NCBI RefSeq assembly: GCF_019802055.1
Contig: NZ_JAHVHW010000004.1
Coordinates: forward strand, 558,001-622,000
Length of the DNA stretch: 64,000 bases
Direction: 5' to 3'
From: Ferrimonas balearica
Lineage (GTDB): Bacteria > Pseudomonadota > Gammaproteobacteria > Enterobacterales > Shewanellaceae
The stretch's first letter is position 1. The number at the start of each line of letters is the position of its first letter. Below the pieces are notes generated by a model. It saw nothing but the letters and a program-made list of their open reading frames with translations, was not told the DNA's origin and did not search any database. Positions 35,086 through 43,454 of this stretch are shown piece after piece. A program made the translations under genes and the position numbers.

Positions 35086-35113
35086 ATTCTAGCCCAGAAC
35101 CCTTATCAGCCAA
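35086..35113 (-). promoter_or_regulatory. Putative promoter of the epd-pgk-fba operon
   Basis: Minus strand TTGGCT (35113-35108), 16-bp spacer, TAGAAT (35091-35086), about 47 bases before the epd ATG. Confidence 0.45.
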
Positions 35114-35208
35114 AGCCTTGCCGTACCTTTGCAAAAAAGATGCGTATAGAAACGAACAAAACACCGATAATGGGCCCTGCCAATCACGAAATGATGAAAT
35201 AAACCAAC

Positions 35209-35901
35209 ATGAGACTGGATCGCCTGCTTTGCCAACACCCCAAATGGAGCCGCCGCCATGTGCTGGGTCTGCTGGTGCAGGGACGGGTGCAGGTGAACCA
35301 ACAGGTGGTGCACTCACCCACGCTGGAGGTCACCGCCTTTGATACGGTGCTGGCCGATGGCGAGCTGATACAGCCCGGCAAAGCGGCCCACTACCTGATG
35401 CTGAACAAGCCCGCTGGCATTCTCAGTGCCACCGATGACCCGGTGCACCCCACGGTGATGGATCTGCTGCCGCCAGAACTGGCCAAAGAGTTGCACATCG
35501 GTGGACGGTTGGATCGCGCCAGCACCGGTCTGATGTTGCTGACCAACGACGGCCAATGGTCTCGTCGGGCCACGGACCCGGAGCGCAAGTCCCCCAAGAT
35601 CTATCGGGTGACGCTGGGCAATCCGATCCACCCCGATACCGAAAAGGTGTTTGCCGAAGGGATCCATTTCCCCTTTGAGGACATCACTACCTCTCCGGCC
35701 AAGTTGGAGCGCCTGAGCGACACGGAGTGCCGGTTGACCATCTATGAGGGGCGTTACCACCAGATCAAGCGGATGTTCGGTCGCTTCCGCAATCCGGTTA
35801 TCGCGCTGCACCGGGAGGCGATGGGGGCGATCCGCCTTGATTCCAACCTGCAGCCGGGTCAATTCCGCTCCCTGACCGACGAAGAGATTGCCAGCGTCTA
35901 G
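35209..35901 (+). CDS. rsuA: 16S rRNA pseudouridine-516 synthase RsuA
   Basis: 230 aa. An N-terminal S4 RNA-binding domain (about 1-60) is followed by a pseudouridine synthase core with the catalytic GRLDRAS motif and Asp102. Conserved neighbours are YLMLNKPAGILSATDD, NDGQWSRR and EGRYHQIKRMF. The ending REAMGAIRLDS...LTDEEIASV closely parallels E. coli RsuA. It isomerises U516 of 16S rRNA. It is divergent from epd and shares a 169-bp control region. A channel gene follows 21 bp later, so the two may be cotranscribed. Confidence 0.93.
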   Translation: MRLDRLLCQHPKWSRRHVLGLLVQGRVQVNQQVVHSPTLEVTAFDTVLADGELIQPGKAAHYLMLNKPAGILSATDDPVHPTVMDLLPPELAKELHIGGRLDRASTGLMLLTNDGQWSRRATDPERKSPKIYRVTLGNPIHPDTEKVFAEGIHFPFEDITTSPAKLERLSDTECRLTIYEGRYHQIKRMFGRFRNPVIALHREAMGAIRLDSNLQPGQFRSLTDEEIASV

Positions 35902-35922
35902 ACTTGTCCGGGGAGGTGCCTT

Positions 35923-36582
35923 ATGCGCAGCAAAATCACCCCGGAAAACAACTTCTTCTTTCTGACCACGGCCCTGATCATTCTGCTCCTGACCAGCGCC
36001 CTGGAGCAGGTGCTGCCCAGCGGCTTGCTGGAGCAGGTGATACAGGGCGTCACGCTGCTGACCTTCGCCATCTGTCTGGTCAGCCTGAAATTTGAGCCCG
36101 GCTGGTCCCGTTTCCTGCTGACGCTGGTGCTGTGCTGGGTTGCCCTGGCCCTGCTGAAGCGTTGGCTCCATGTCGCCCTGTTTGACCTTCTGGGCCTGGC
36201 CATGATGCTCTGCTTTTTCCTTGGCACCCTCAAAGCCTCGGTCCGGCAGATCCTCTTTACCGGTGGCCCCATCTCCGGCAACCAGGTGGTGGGCTCGCTG
36301 GCGCTGTTCCTGCTGCTTGGGCTGGTCTGGGCCCTGATCTACCTGGTGATCATCGAGTTCTCCCCGGAAGCCTTTAACGGGATGGAGCCGCGCCCCTGGC
36401 AGGACAACCTCAACCGGGCCATCTACTTCAGCTTTGTTACCCTCACCACACTGGGGTATGGCGAGATCACCCCCGCCCATGCACTGTCCCAGACGGCGGT
36501 CTATCTTGAGGCGATCATCGGCACCTTCTATCTGGCCGTCGTGGTGGCCAGTCTGGTCAGTGCCAAACAGAGTTCGGGGTAA
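35923..36582 (+). CDS. Two-pore-segment (Ion_trans_2) potassium channel
   Basis: 219 aa membrane protein. Hydrophobic segments lie at about 12-30, 38-56, 60-79, 83-103, 122-146 and 193-214, giving a six-segment layout without an obvious charged voltage sensor. The pore region TLTTLGYGEITP contains the selectivity filter TLGYG at 176-180, close to the TVGYG consensus of potassium channels. No cytoplasmic RCK or cyclic-nucleotide-binding domain follows. Ion selectivity is inferred from the filter only. Confidence 0.8.
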   Translation: MRSKITPENNFFFLTTALIILLLTSALEQVLPSGLLEQVIQGVTLLTFAICLVSLKFEPGWSRFLLTLVLCWVALALLKRWLHVALFDLLGLAMMLCFFLGTLKASVRQILFTGGPISGNQVVGSLALFLLLGLVWALIYLVIIEFSPEAFNGMEPRPWQDNLNRAIYFSFVTLTTLGYGEITPAHALSQTAVYLEAIIGTFYLAVVVASLVSAKQSSG

Positions 36583-36642
36583 CAGACGCTCTGGTAAAAA
36601 AGGGGTATACTTCGCGCCCCACTGACAGTTAAGGCAGCAGAC

Positions 36643-37476
36643 ATGGTCAACATCGGTCAATACAACACCCTCACCATCACCAAGCGGGTCGGTTTCGGCC
36701 TCTACCTGGATGGCGGCGATCTGGGTGAGATCCTGCTGCCGAAGAAATGGGCCCCCGAGGACGCCAACCCGGGAGACGAGTTGGAGGTGTTCATCTACCT
36801 CGACTCCGAAGACCAGTTTATCGCCACCACTCAGAAGCCTAAGGCCGAAGTGGGTCAGTTCGCTTCCCTGAAATGTAAGGAAGTGGGCCGTTACGGCGCG
36901 TTCCTGGACTGGGGCCTGGATAAGGACCTGCTGGTGCCCTTCAACCAGCAGAAGCAGCCGATGGAAGCGGGTCGCTACTATCTGGTTTACCTCTACGTTG
37001 ACCAGCACACCGACCGCATCGCCGCCTCAGGCAAGCTGGATCGCTTCCTCGACAAAACCCCGGCCAACTACAAGGTTGGCGACAAGGTACGCGTTACCAT
37101 CGGTGGCAAATCGGACCTGGGCTACAAGGCGATCATCAACAACAGCCACTGGGGCGTGATCTACTTCGACACTGTGTTCAAGCCGCTGCGCAATGGCCAG
37201 CAACTGCCGGGCACCATCACCAAGGTGCGTGACGGGGGACGCCTGGATGTCAGCGTCAATCCGCCGGTAGCCAAACAGGTGGATGCGCTGGGCGAGAAGA
37301 TCCTGGCCTACCTGCGTACCCAGCCCAACGGTTTTGCGCCCCTCAACGACAAAGCCGACCCGGAAACCATCAAGGCACTGTTTGGCGTCTCCAAAGGGGT
37401 GTTCAAGCGCACCATCGGTGGCCTCTACAAGGCTGAGCGCATCACCATCCTGGATAACGGCATCGAACTGCGTTAA
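36643..37476 (+). CDS. S1-domain RNA-binding protein, CvfB/YitL family
   Basis: 277 aa. Three consecutive S1-like OB folds: about 3-60 (VGFGLYLDGGDLGEILLP), 66-130 (KEVGRYGAFLDWGLDKDLLVP) and 140-210 (YKAIINNSHWGVIYF), then a C-terminal winged-helix (about 215-277, FGVSKGVFKRTIGGLYK). This is the domain order of CvfB, an RNA-binding protein affecting virulence-factor expression in Staphylococcus; the role in Gammaproteobacteria is not clear. A TATACT box at 36606-36611 may be its -10 element. Confidence 0.88.
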   Translation: MVNIGQYNTLTITKRVGFGLYLDGGDLGEILLPKKWAPEDANPGDELEVFIYLDSEDQFIATTQKPKAEVGQFASLKCKEVGRYGAFLDWGLDKDLLVPFNQQKQPMEAGRYYLVYLYVDQHTDRIAASGKLDRFLDKTPANYKVGDKVRVTIGGKSDLGYKAIINNSHWGVIYFDTVFKPLRNGQQLPGTITKVRDGGRLDVSVNPPVAKQVDALGEKILAYLRTQPNGFAPLNDKADPETIKALFGVSKGVFKRTIGGLYKAERITILDNGIELR

Positions 37477-37809
37477 TCGCCCTTTAGCGCGGACGCACTA
37501 CGATTTCCGCCACCAGGACTCCCTAACAGACAAAAGGCACCGCTAGCTACGGTTTTTTAGCGGTGTTTTTTTCTGACTTTTCAGCAAAACCAAGCAAACA
37601 CTCCTACACTTTCTTCGCTCCCAAGTGGGTCTTTCTGGCTTTTATGGCCATCGACTCACTCAAGGGGCTTTTTCAATTCTCAGTGGAACCCGTCGTGGGG
37701 TGTATGGAGGTACACGAGGCCCCTGTAGCCGTTTGTTTTTGCAGAGCCAAGGGTTCATAACCGTTGATGACTCAATGGGGCAGCCAAACTGCCCGTCGTG
37801 GAGTTTCCA
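37477..37809. other. 333-bp intergenic region
   Basis: Contains the terminator at 37538-37572 and a hairpin GGGCAG-CCAAA-CTGCCC (37778-37794) 16 bases before the next gene. Short open frames in between have no ribosome site or protein-like composition. The hairpin could affect translation of the downstream secreted protein. Confidence 0.5.
37538..37572 (+). terminator. Terminator after the CvfB-type gene
   Basis: CACCGCTA (37538-37545), 12-base loop, TAGCGGTG (37558-37565), then seven T residues. Confidence 0.8.
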
Positions 37810-38532
37810 ATGAAATCTTTGAAATCTGTCTCTTTGGCCCTGATCCTTGCGGGTGTTTCCGCGTCTCCCCTGACCTATGCCGACAATACCGCTTCCGCGT
37901 TTACCGACGACGGACAAGCGGCCATGCTCGGCGCCGCCGCGATCCGCACATTGGGCACCAGTGACGAAGGATTTGTCACTGTACTGAACACGGAATTGAA
38001 AAACTCAGGCACACCGAAAGACCTGGTGATCGGCCTCTCCTTTGAAACCATGCTGATGACCGAAACCGTGGTCCGCAGCAAGGGCGGCAATAAGAGCGAA
38101 GCCACCGCTGATGCCGTTATTGAGATGCGCGTCTTTGTAGATGACAAACTTGCCGCCCCTGGCGAGGTGATCTTCGATAAGCGGATCCAGACCCTGTGGG
38201 CCGAGCTCGGTGGCGTTCTGGACTGCGCAGACACTCTGACCGTTGATACCGACGGTGACGGCGTGCCCGATGACTACGACGGCATCATCTCCTTCGATGA
38301 GTGCAACCTCACCGAGGAAGAGATCGGGCTGATCCTCGATACCGCCGCCGCCCACACCTTTAACTTCCTGGCCTACGACATCGGCTCCGGCTCCCACACC
38401 ATTCGTGCGGAAGCTCGGGTGAGCTACGGTGGGCAAGTGGTTGAGGGCGACGGTTCGGTTGCTGCCAGCGCCTCCTTGGGCAAAGGCACTCTCAGTGTCT
38501 GGGAAGTCCATGGTTCCAACGGCTCCGAGTAA
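37810..38532 (+). CDS. Secreted protein of unknown function with a calcium-type DTDGDG motif
   Basis: 240 aa; I do not recognise the family. A signal peptide is clear (MKSLKS, then a hydrophobic core, cleavage near TYA-DNT at about 25). The mature protein is acidic and predicted mainly beta. At about 145-157 it has TVDTDGDGVPDDYDG, resembling thrombospondin type-3 or dockerin-like calcium-binding loops, flanked by a cysteine at each side (VLDCAD, FDECN) that could form a disulfide around the loop. The frame opens 4 codons earlier at a GTG, but ATG 37810 gives a normal signal peptide. It is a single-gene unit between two terminators. Confidence 0.7.
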   Translation: MKSLKSVSLALILAGVSASPLTYADNTASAFTDDGQAAMLGAAAIRTLGTSDEGFVTVLNTELKNSGTPKDLVIGLSFETMLMTETVVRSKGGNKSEATADAVIEMRVFVDDKLAAPGEVIFDKRIQTLWAELGGVLDCADTLTVDTDGDGVPDDYDGIISFDECNLTEEEIGLILDTAAAHTFNFLAYDIGSGSHTIRAEARVSYGGQVVEGDGSVAASASLGKGTLSVWEVHGSNGSE

Positions 38533-38550
38533 CCTCATATCTGCTCGGAC

Positions 38551-38574
38551 AAGCCGCCTTCGGGCGGCTTTTTT
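38551..38574 (+). terminator. Terminator after the secreted protein gene
   Basis: AAGCCGCC, loop TTCG, GGCGGCTT, then TTTT. Confidence 0.85.
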
Positions 38575-38630
38575 GCGTCCATTTTTTAGTCAGCTCCTAC
38601 TGGTAACGGCAGCCGGGTTCTGGCAGCTTT

Positions 38631-38654
38631 GGGTTTAAACGGACGTTTAAACCC
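38631..38654. promoter_or_regulatory. 24-bp palindrome upstream of acyl-CoA dehydrogenase
   Basis: GGGTTTAAACG, 2-bp centre, CGTTTAAACCC: a perfect 11-bp inverted repeat ending 40 bases before the start codon. The core AAAC-N4-GTTT resembles operators of TetR-type fatty-acid regulators such as PsrA. It is not followed by T residues, so an operator is more likely than a terminator. Confidence 0.6.
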
Positions 38655-38694
38655 TGGGTCGGATCGGCCCCGCAACGGATGCAAGGAGCGCACA

Positions 38695-40485
38695 ATGCCG
38701 TCATACCACGCCCCCCTCAAAGAGATGCAGTTTGTCCTCCATGACCTGCTGAACCTGGGGAATCACTACGCCACTTTAGGGTACGACGACGCCACCCCTG
38801 AACTGGTGGATGCCGTACTGGAGGAGGCCGCCAAGTTCACCGAATCGGTGATCGCGCCTCTGAACCGGGTGGGTGATGAGCAGGGCTGCCGCTTTGAAAA
38901 TGGCGAGGTCACCACGCCCCAGGGCTTTAAGGAGGCCTATCAGCAGTATGTGGAAGCGGGCTGGCCCACTCTGGCCCAGCCGACAGAGTATGGCGGCCAG
39001 GGCCTGCCCTACTCCCTCAATCTGGTCTGTGCCGAGATGCAGTCCGCCGCCAACCACGCCTTTGCCATGTATCCCGGACTCACCCACGGCGCTCAGGCCA
39101 CCCTGATGGCCCATGGCGATGAGTCCCTGCAGGCCCGCTTTATGCCCAAGCTGGTTTCAGGGGAGTGGACCGGTACCATGTGCCTGACCGAAGCCCACAG
39201 CGGCTCGGATCTTGGCCTGCTGCGTACGAAAGCCGTGCCGCAAGCGGATGGCAGCTTCCGTCTCAGCGGCTCCAAGATCTTTATCTCCTCCGGCGACCAT
39301 GACCTGGCGGAGAACATCGTCCATATCGTGATTGCCCGCATTGAGGGGGCTCCCGCAGGCACCAAGGGGATCTCCCTGTTCCTGGTACCCAAAATCCAGG
39401 TTGAGGAGGATGGCGCACTGGGTGCCCCCAATGGCGTCAGCTGCGGTTCGATTGAGCACAAGATGGGGATCCACGGCAACGCCACCTGCGTCATCAACTT
39501 CGACGACGCTACCGGCTATCTGCTTGGCGAGCCCAATCGTGGGCTCAGCGCCATGTTCACCTTTATGAACGCCGCCCGAGTTGGCGTTGCGACGGAGGGA
39601 GTAGCTGCGGCTGAAGCCGCCTTCCAGGGCGCGCTGGAATATGCCCGGGAGCGGTTGCAGATGCGTTCACTCAGCGGCGCCAAATGCCCTGAAAAAGCAG
39701 CGGACCCCATCATTGTTCACCCGGATGTGCGCCGTATGCTGCTGACCCAGAAGGCGATCGCTGAGGGAGGACGGGCGATGGTGTACGAGATGGCCACCTG
39801 GGTGGACATCACCAAAAGTGCCAGCGCTGACCCAGCCGCTAAGCAGCGGGCCAGCGACCGCCTCAGTTTGTTGACCCCCATCGCCAAGGCGTTCCTGACC
39901 GAGATGGGGTTTGAAGCCACCAGTCTGGGGGTTCAGGTGTTTGGTGGCCACGGCTATGTGGCCGAGTGGGGCATGGAGCAGCTGATGCGGGACACCAAGA
40001 TCTCCTGCCTCTATGAGGGCACCACCGGTATCCAGGCACTGGACCTGCTGGCCCGCAAGGTGCTGGGCAGCCGTGGAGCCCTGTTGGAGAGCTACTGCAC
40101 CGAACTGGCCCAGTGGTGGATGACGCAATCACTGCCCGACGCCTTGTTGCCGCTGCGGCAGTCGCTGTTGGCCCACCTGCAACAGTGGGGCGAACTGACC
40201 CAGAGCATCGCGCTGCGGGCTCAGAAAAACCCGGATGAGATTGGCGCGGCCTCGGTGGATTACCTGATGTTCGCAGGCTACGTGGTGCTGGCCCATCAGT
40301 GGCTTCGTATGGCGCTGGTTGCCGATTCATTCAAAAGTCACGATCCGGACTTGTGGCAGGCGAAGCAGGTCACCGCGCAATTCGTCTTTACTCGACTGCT
40401 GCCCAAAGCGGCCAGCCATGCCCTCTTGGCCGGACAGAGCTGCGACTCTCTGATGCAGCTCGACAGCAGCCAATTCCGCTCATAA
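38695..40485 (+). CDS. Acyl-CoA dehydrogenase (DmdC / FadE-like, C-terminal extension type)
   Basis: 596 aa, longer than the ~380-residue classical enzymes. It has the N-terminal extension, FAD-binding core (MCLTEAHSGSDLG near 162-174, FISSGDHD near 213-220), C-terminal helical domain (VFGGHGYVAEWGMEQLMRD, then YEGTTGIQALDLL) and an extra ~100-residue C-terminal domain, as in 3-methylmercaptopropionyl-CoA dehydrogenase DmdC and related large FadE-type enzymes. It oxidises acyl-CoA to enoyl-CoA and passes electrons to ETF. The AAGGAG site 6 bases before ATG 38695 decides the start. The palindrome at 38631 suggests fatty-acid-responsive control. Substrate chain length cannot be read from sequence. 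Confidence 0.88.
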   Translation: MPSYHAPLKEMQFVLHDLLNLGNHYATLGYDDATPELVDAVLEEAAKFTESVIAPLNRVGDEQGCRFENGEVTTPQGFKEAYQQYVEAGWPTLAQPTEYGGQGLPYSLNLVCAEMQSAANHAFAMYPGLTHGAQATLMAHGDESLQARFMPKLVSGEWTGTMCLTEAHSGSDLGLLRTKAVPQADGSFRLSGSKIFISSGDHDLAENIVHIVIARIEGAPAGTKGISLFLVPKIQVEEDGALGAPNGVSCGSIEHKMGIHGNATCVINFDDATGYLLGEPNRGLSAMFTFMNAARVGVATEGVAAAEAAFQGALEYARERLQMRSLSGAKCPEKAADPIIVHPDVRRMLLTQKAIAEGGRAMVYEMATWVDITKSASADPAAKQRASDRLSLLTPIAKAFLTEMGFEATSLGVQVFGGHGYVAEWGMEQLMRDTKISCLYEGTTGIQALDLLARKVLGSRGALLESYCTELAQWWMTQSLPDALLPLRQSLLAHLQQWGELTQSIALRAQKNPDEIGAASVDYLMFAGYVVLAHQWLRMALVADSFKSHDPDLWQAKQVTAQFVFTRLLPKAASHALLAGQSCDSLMQLDSSQFRS

Positions 40486-40578
40486 TAAATATGGGCAACA
40501 GCTTGATAAGTAATATAAAAGCCATGATGATGCGGCTATGGGCAATGGATAGCCCCGCAACCCTTTAGGATGATCATC

Positions 40579-42489
40579 ATGGCTTTTCGTTCCTTCTCCC
40601 TGCTCATCGTCAGCCTGGTGGGGCTGTTACTGCCACTCTCTGCCACTGCCGCAACCAAAGCGCCGTTACCCGTTACGGCCTACGGCAAACTGCCTCATAT
40701 GAGCGACATGGAGCTGTCACCCGACGGCCGCTACCTGTCGATGCTGCGCAATGTCGAAGGACACCTGGTGCTGGCAGTCACCGACCTGACCACCGGCGAT
40801 ACCGAATGGTTGTTTAAGGCCGACAACCTTGAAGTCACGCTGAACTGGTACACCTGGGCCAACAACGACACCCTGCTGTTTGGGGTAGGCAGCACCAAAT
40901 GGCGAACCGGTGTGAAATACACCCATACCCAGCTGTATAAGATCACCATGGGCGAGGACAGTGAGCCCAAAGTCGCGGTGCGACCCAAATCATCCAAAGG
41001 CTACACACCGCAATTTCTGGATCGGGTCATCCATTTCCTGCCAGACCAGCCTGACCACATCCTTTTGAGCGCCGACTTCGATCGACCCGGCCTGCCCTCG
41101 GTATACAAGGTCAACATCATGCGCGGCACCTACACGCTGGAGTATCGGGCTCGCAGTCATATTCACCATTGGGTCACGGATGAACAGGCACGCGTCCGCA
41201 TCGGCATTGGTCGTGACGACACCCGAGCCTTTTTCCGCTTGATGGACATCGAAGGCAATTTTGTCCGCAACCTCTGGGAGTTCGAACTGCTTGAGGCCCC
41301 TGACATCCGGATTCTGGGCTTCGACAAGAATCCGGACATTCTCTACATTCGCGCAGAACACGAAGGCCGCTACGGCGTGTTCAAAGTGGATCTCAGCGAC
41401 CCGGAGCTAAAACGGGAGTTGTTGCTCTCTGACCCGACCTACGACATGACAGGCTATCTGATCTATTCCGCCAAATCCGGAGAGGTGGTGGGATTTAGCG
41501 GTGGCTGGACCTACTGGGACGACGAGTACCTCAAGCTGCAAACCGCACTGAATAGCGCACTCCCCGACGCCAACAATCAGATTGTCAGTGTCAGCAATGA
41601 CCTCACCCAATACGTGCTCTACACCAGGTCGGCCGAATTTACCGGCGACTATCTGCTGGGTAACCGCAAGACAGGCACGCTGGATTATCTGGGCAGCCAG
41701 TACCCTATGGTCGATGAAAGCCAGTATGCCGGTAAGGTCAAACTCCACTTCAAGGCCCGCGACGGATTGGCTATTGAGGGCTATCTGACCCGCCCCAAGG
41801 GCGCCCCGGTGGACACCCCTCTGCCCACCATCATCCTGCCTCACGGCGGACCGATGAGCCACGATACCGCCAGCTTCGACTACTGGAGCGCATGGCTGGC
41901 CAATCGTGGTTACGCCGTATTCCAACCCAACTTCCGTGGTTCCACCGGCTACGGCTTTGAATTCGCGATGAAATCGATCGGCGACTGGGGTGGTGCAATG
42001 CAGGATGATCTGGAGGATGCCGCCCGTTTTCTGGTCAAAGAGGGGGTCTCCGATGCCAGGCGCATCTGCATTGGTGGCGGCAGTTACGGCGGCTATGCGG
42101 CACTGATGGCCGCAGTAAAACAGACTGATACCTTCCGTTGCGCCGCCAGTATCGCGGGGGTTACTGACCTACAGGGCATCCTCAATAATGCACGACGCTT
42201 TACTCACTACGAGGTGATCAAGCGCCAACTGGGCAGTCAGTTGGATCAGCGCTCACCCCTGCGTCAGGCCAGCCGCGTCGGCATTCCTGTGCTGCTGATT
42301 CATGGCAGCGACGACAAGGTTGTGCCGGTGGCCCAGAGCCGGGCTATGGCGAATGCACTCAAGGCCGCCGACAAAGCGGTGACCTACATTGAGCTGGAAC
42401 ACGGCAATCACAGTCTGAGCGCCGAGGCGCACCGTCTGCAGGCGATGAGTGCAATGGCTGAGTTCTTTGATAAGCACCTCAAGATGTAG
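40579..42489 (+). CDS. Exported S9-family (prolyl oligopeptidase-type) peptidase
   Basis: 636 aa with a signal peptide (about 1-25, ending ATA-ATK). The N-terminal beta-propeller-like half (about 30-370) opens with DMELSPDGRYLSML. The C-terminal alpha/beta hydrolase carries the nucleophile Ser502 in GGSYGG, aspartate in HGSDDKVV and histidine in LEHGNH. Further S9C-type patterns are LPHGGPMSHD and NFRGSTGYG. It probably cleaves small peptides in the periplasm or outside. AGGA 8 bases before ATG 40579 favours that start over ATG 40570. Its 3' end overlaps the converging LysR gene by 11 bp. Confidence 0.88.
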   Translation: MAFRSFSLLIVSLVGLLLPLSATAATKAPLPVTAYGKLPHMSDMELSPDGRYLSMLRNVEGHLVLAVTDLTTGDTEWLFKADNLEVTLNWYTWANNDTLLFGVGSTKWRTGVKYTHTQLYKITMGEDSEPKVAVRPKSSKGYTPQFLDRVIHFLPDQPDHILLSADFDRPGLPSVYKVNIMRGTYTLEYRARSHIHHWVTDEQARVRIGIGRDDTRAFFRLMDIEGNFVRNLWEFELLEAPDIRILGFDKNPDILYIRAEHEGRYGVFKVDLSDPELKRELLLSDPTYDMTGYLIYSAKSGEVVGFSGGWTYWDDEYLKLQTALNSALPDANNQIVSVSNDLTQYVLYTRSAEFTGDYLLGNRKTGTLDYLGSQYPMVDESQYAGKVKLHFKARDGLAIEGYLTRPKGAPVDTPLPTIILPHGGPMSHDTASFDYWSAWLANRGYAVFQPNFRGSTGYGFEFAMKSIGDWGGAMQDDLEDAARFLVKEGVSDARRICIGGGSYGGYAALMAAVKQTDTFRCAASIAGVTDLQGILNNARRFTHYEVIKRQLGSQLDQRSPLRQASRVGIPVLLIHGSDDKVVPVAQSRAMANALKAADKAVTYIELEHGNHSLSAEAHRLQAMSAMAEFFDKHLKM

Positions 42490-43363
42490 TCCTCTCCTGT
42501 GCCAAAAGCGCCAGCACCCGCTGCAACTGCGGCAGGTGCTCGCTGCCCGGCGGATGCACCAGAGATAAGCGGCGATAAACGGGCTGCGGCAAAAACACCT
42601 CCGCGATCCGGCCCTGCCGTAAGGCGTCGTCGCAGGCCAGGCGGGAGACCAGTGACAGCCCCAGACCCGCCTCCACCGCACGCACGACGGCTTCCAGTTG
42701 CCCCAGTTCCAGCACCACCCTGAACCGCTCCAGCCGGGGGGCCAGATGATGATCAAACTGCTCCCGGCTGCCGGAGTGCACCTCCCGCAATACCCAGCGC
42801 TGATCATTCAGCGCCGACCAGGGCACCGTCTGCCCCGCCAGCGGATGTGTTGGCGGCGTCACCAACACCATCTCATCCTCCCGCCAGAGGTGACGAACCA
42901 GCTCCCCGTGGATGCTTTCACTCTCCACCAACGCCAGATCCAGTGCCCGCTCCGCCAGTTGCTCCTGCAACTGGTAGCTGTTGGCCAGGGTTACCGCTGG
43001 CAGGGGCCAATCCGACGGCCAGTGGTTGGCCAGCAACCCCGGCAGCAGGTAGTTGCCGATGGTGGCGCTGGCCCCAAGACGCAGGGGCGTTGCGCTCAGA
43101 CCGCTCTGGAACAGGGCCATTACGCCCTGTTCCCGTGCCAGCAGCTCCTCGGCCATCGGCAGCAACTGACGCCCCTGAGTGTTCAGCACCAGTCTCTGAG
43201 CCCGCCGTTCAAACAGCGCCACGCCCAGCTGCTCTTCAAGGGTTTTGATCGCCTGTGACACCGCCCCACGGGTCAGATAGAGGGCATCGGCGGTGCGCCC
43301 CAGGTTGCCGGTATGGGCCACCGAGACAAAGATTCGAAGCTGTCTGAGGGAGAGATCCGCCAT
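42479..43363 (-). CDS. LysR-family transcriptional regulator
   Basis: 294 aa. The N-terminal winged helix-turn-helix (about 1-62) has the family pattern LRQLRIFVSVAHTGNLGRTADALYLTRGAVSQAIKTLEEQLGVALFERR, cited here only to show the domain in parts; the effector-binding domain follows at about 88-290. It is divergent from a TDT-type exporter and the 91-bp gap contains two palindromes, one overlapping its own start codon. This suggests autorepression and control of the transporter, possibly in response to a small organic acid or sulfite-type ligand. Confidence 0.88.
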   Translation of the reverse strand: MADLSLRQLRIFVSVAHTGNLGRTADALYLTRGAVSQAIKTLEEQLGVALFERRAQRLVLNTQGRQLLPMAEELLAREQGVMALFQSGLSATPLRLGASATIGNYLLPGLLANHWPSDWPLPAVTLANSYQLQEQLAERALDLALVESESIHGELVRHLWREDEMVLVTPPTHPLAGQTVPWSALNDQRWVLREVHSGSREQFDHHLAPRLERFRVVLELGQLEAVVRAVEAGLGLSLVSRLACDDALRQGRIAEVFLPQPVYRRLSLVHPPGSEHLPQLQRVLALLAQERTTS

Positions 43364-43378
43364 TTAGTTTCACTAAAT
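43362..43378. promoter_or_regulatory. Palindrome overlapping the LysR start
   Basis: ATTTAGT-TTC-ACTAAAT, perfect 7-bp arms, directly at the LysR start codon. A likely LysR autoregulatory site. Confidence 0.55.
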
Positions 43379-43387
43379 AGTATGTGC

Positions 43388-43403
43388 AATATCATTCGAT
43401 ATT
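43388..43403. promoter_or_regulatory. Second palindrome in LysR/TDT gap
   Basis: AATATC-ATTC-GATATT, perfect 6-bp arms, about 52 bases before the TDT transporter start. A candidate activator site for the LysR protein. Confidence 0.45.
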
Positions 43404-43454
43404 ATTAAACGAGCAAGAGGCGCACAATAGCGGCATCTCAGAAGGAGTCGAACC

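Noticed and set aside
35314-37008. Antisense open frame of 564 codons over rsuA, the channel and CvfB genes
   Set aside because: It spans three well-supported genes and their gaps; Gln/His/Gly-rich low-complexity translation is typical of a shadow frame.
37563-37760. 65-codon open frame between the CvfB-type gene and the secreted protein
   Set aside because: Begins in a terminator T run, no ribosome site, no recognisable features.
37680-37809. Possible riboswitch before the secreted protein gene
   Set aside because: Only a short GGGCAG/CTGCCC hairpin is evident; no conserved riboswitch core could be recognised.
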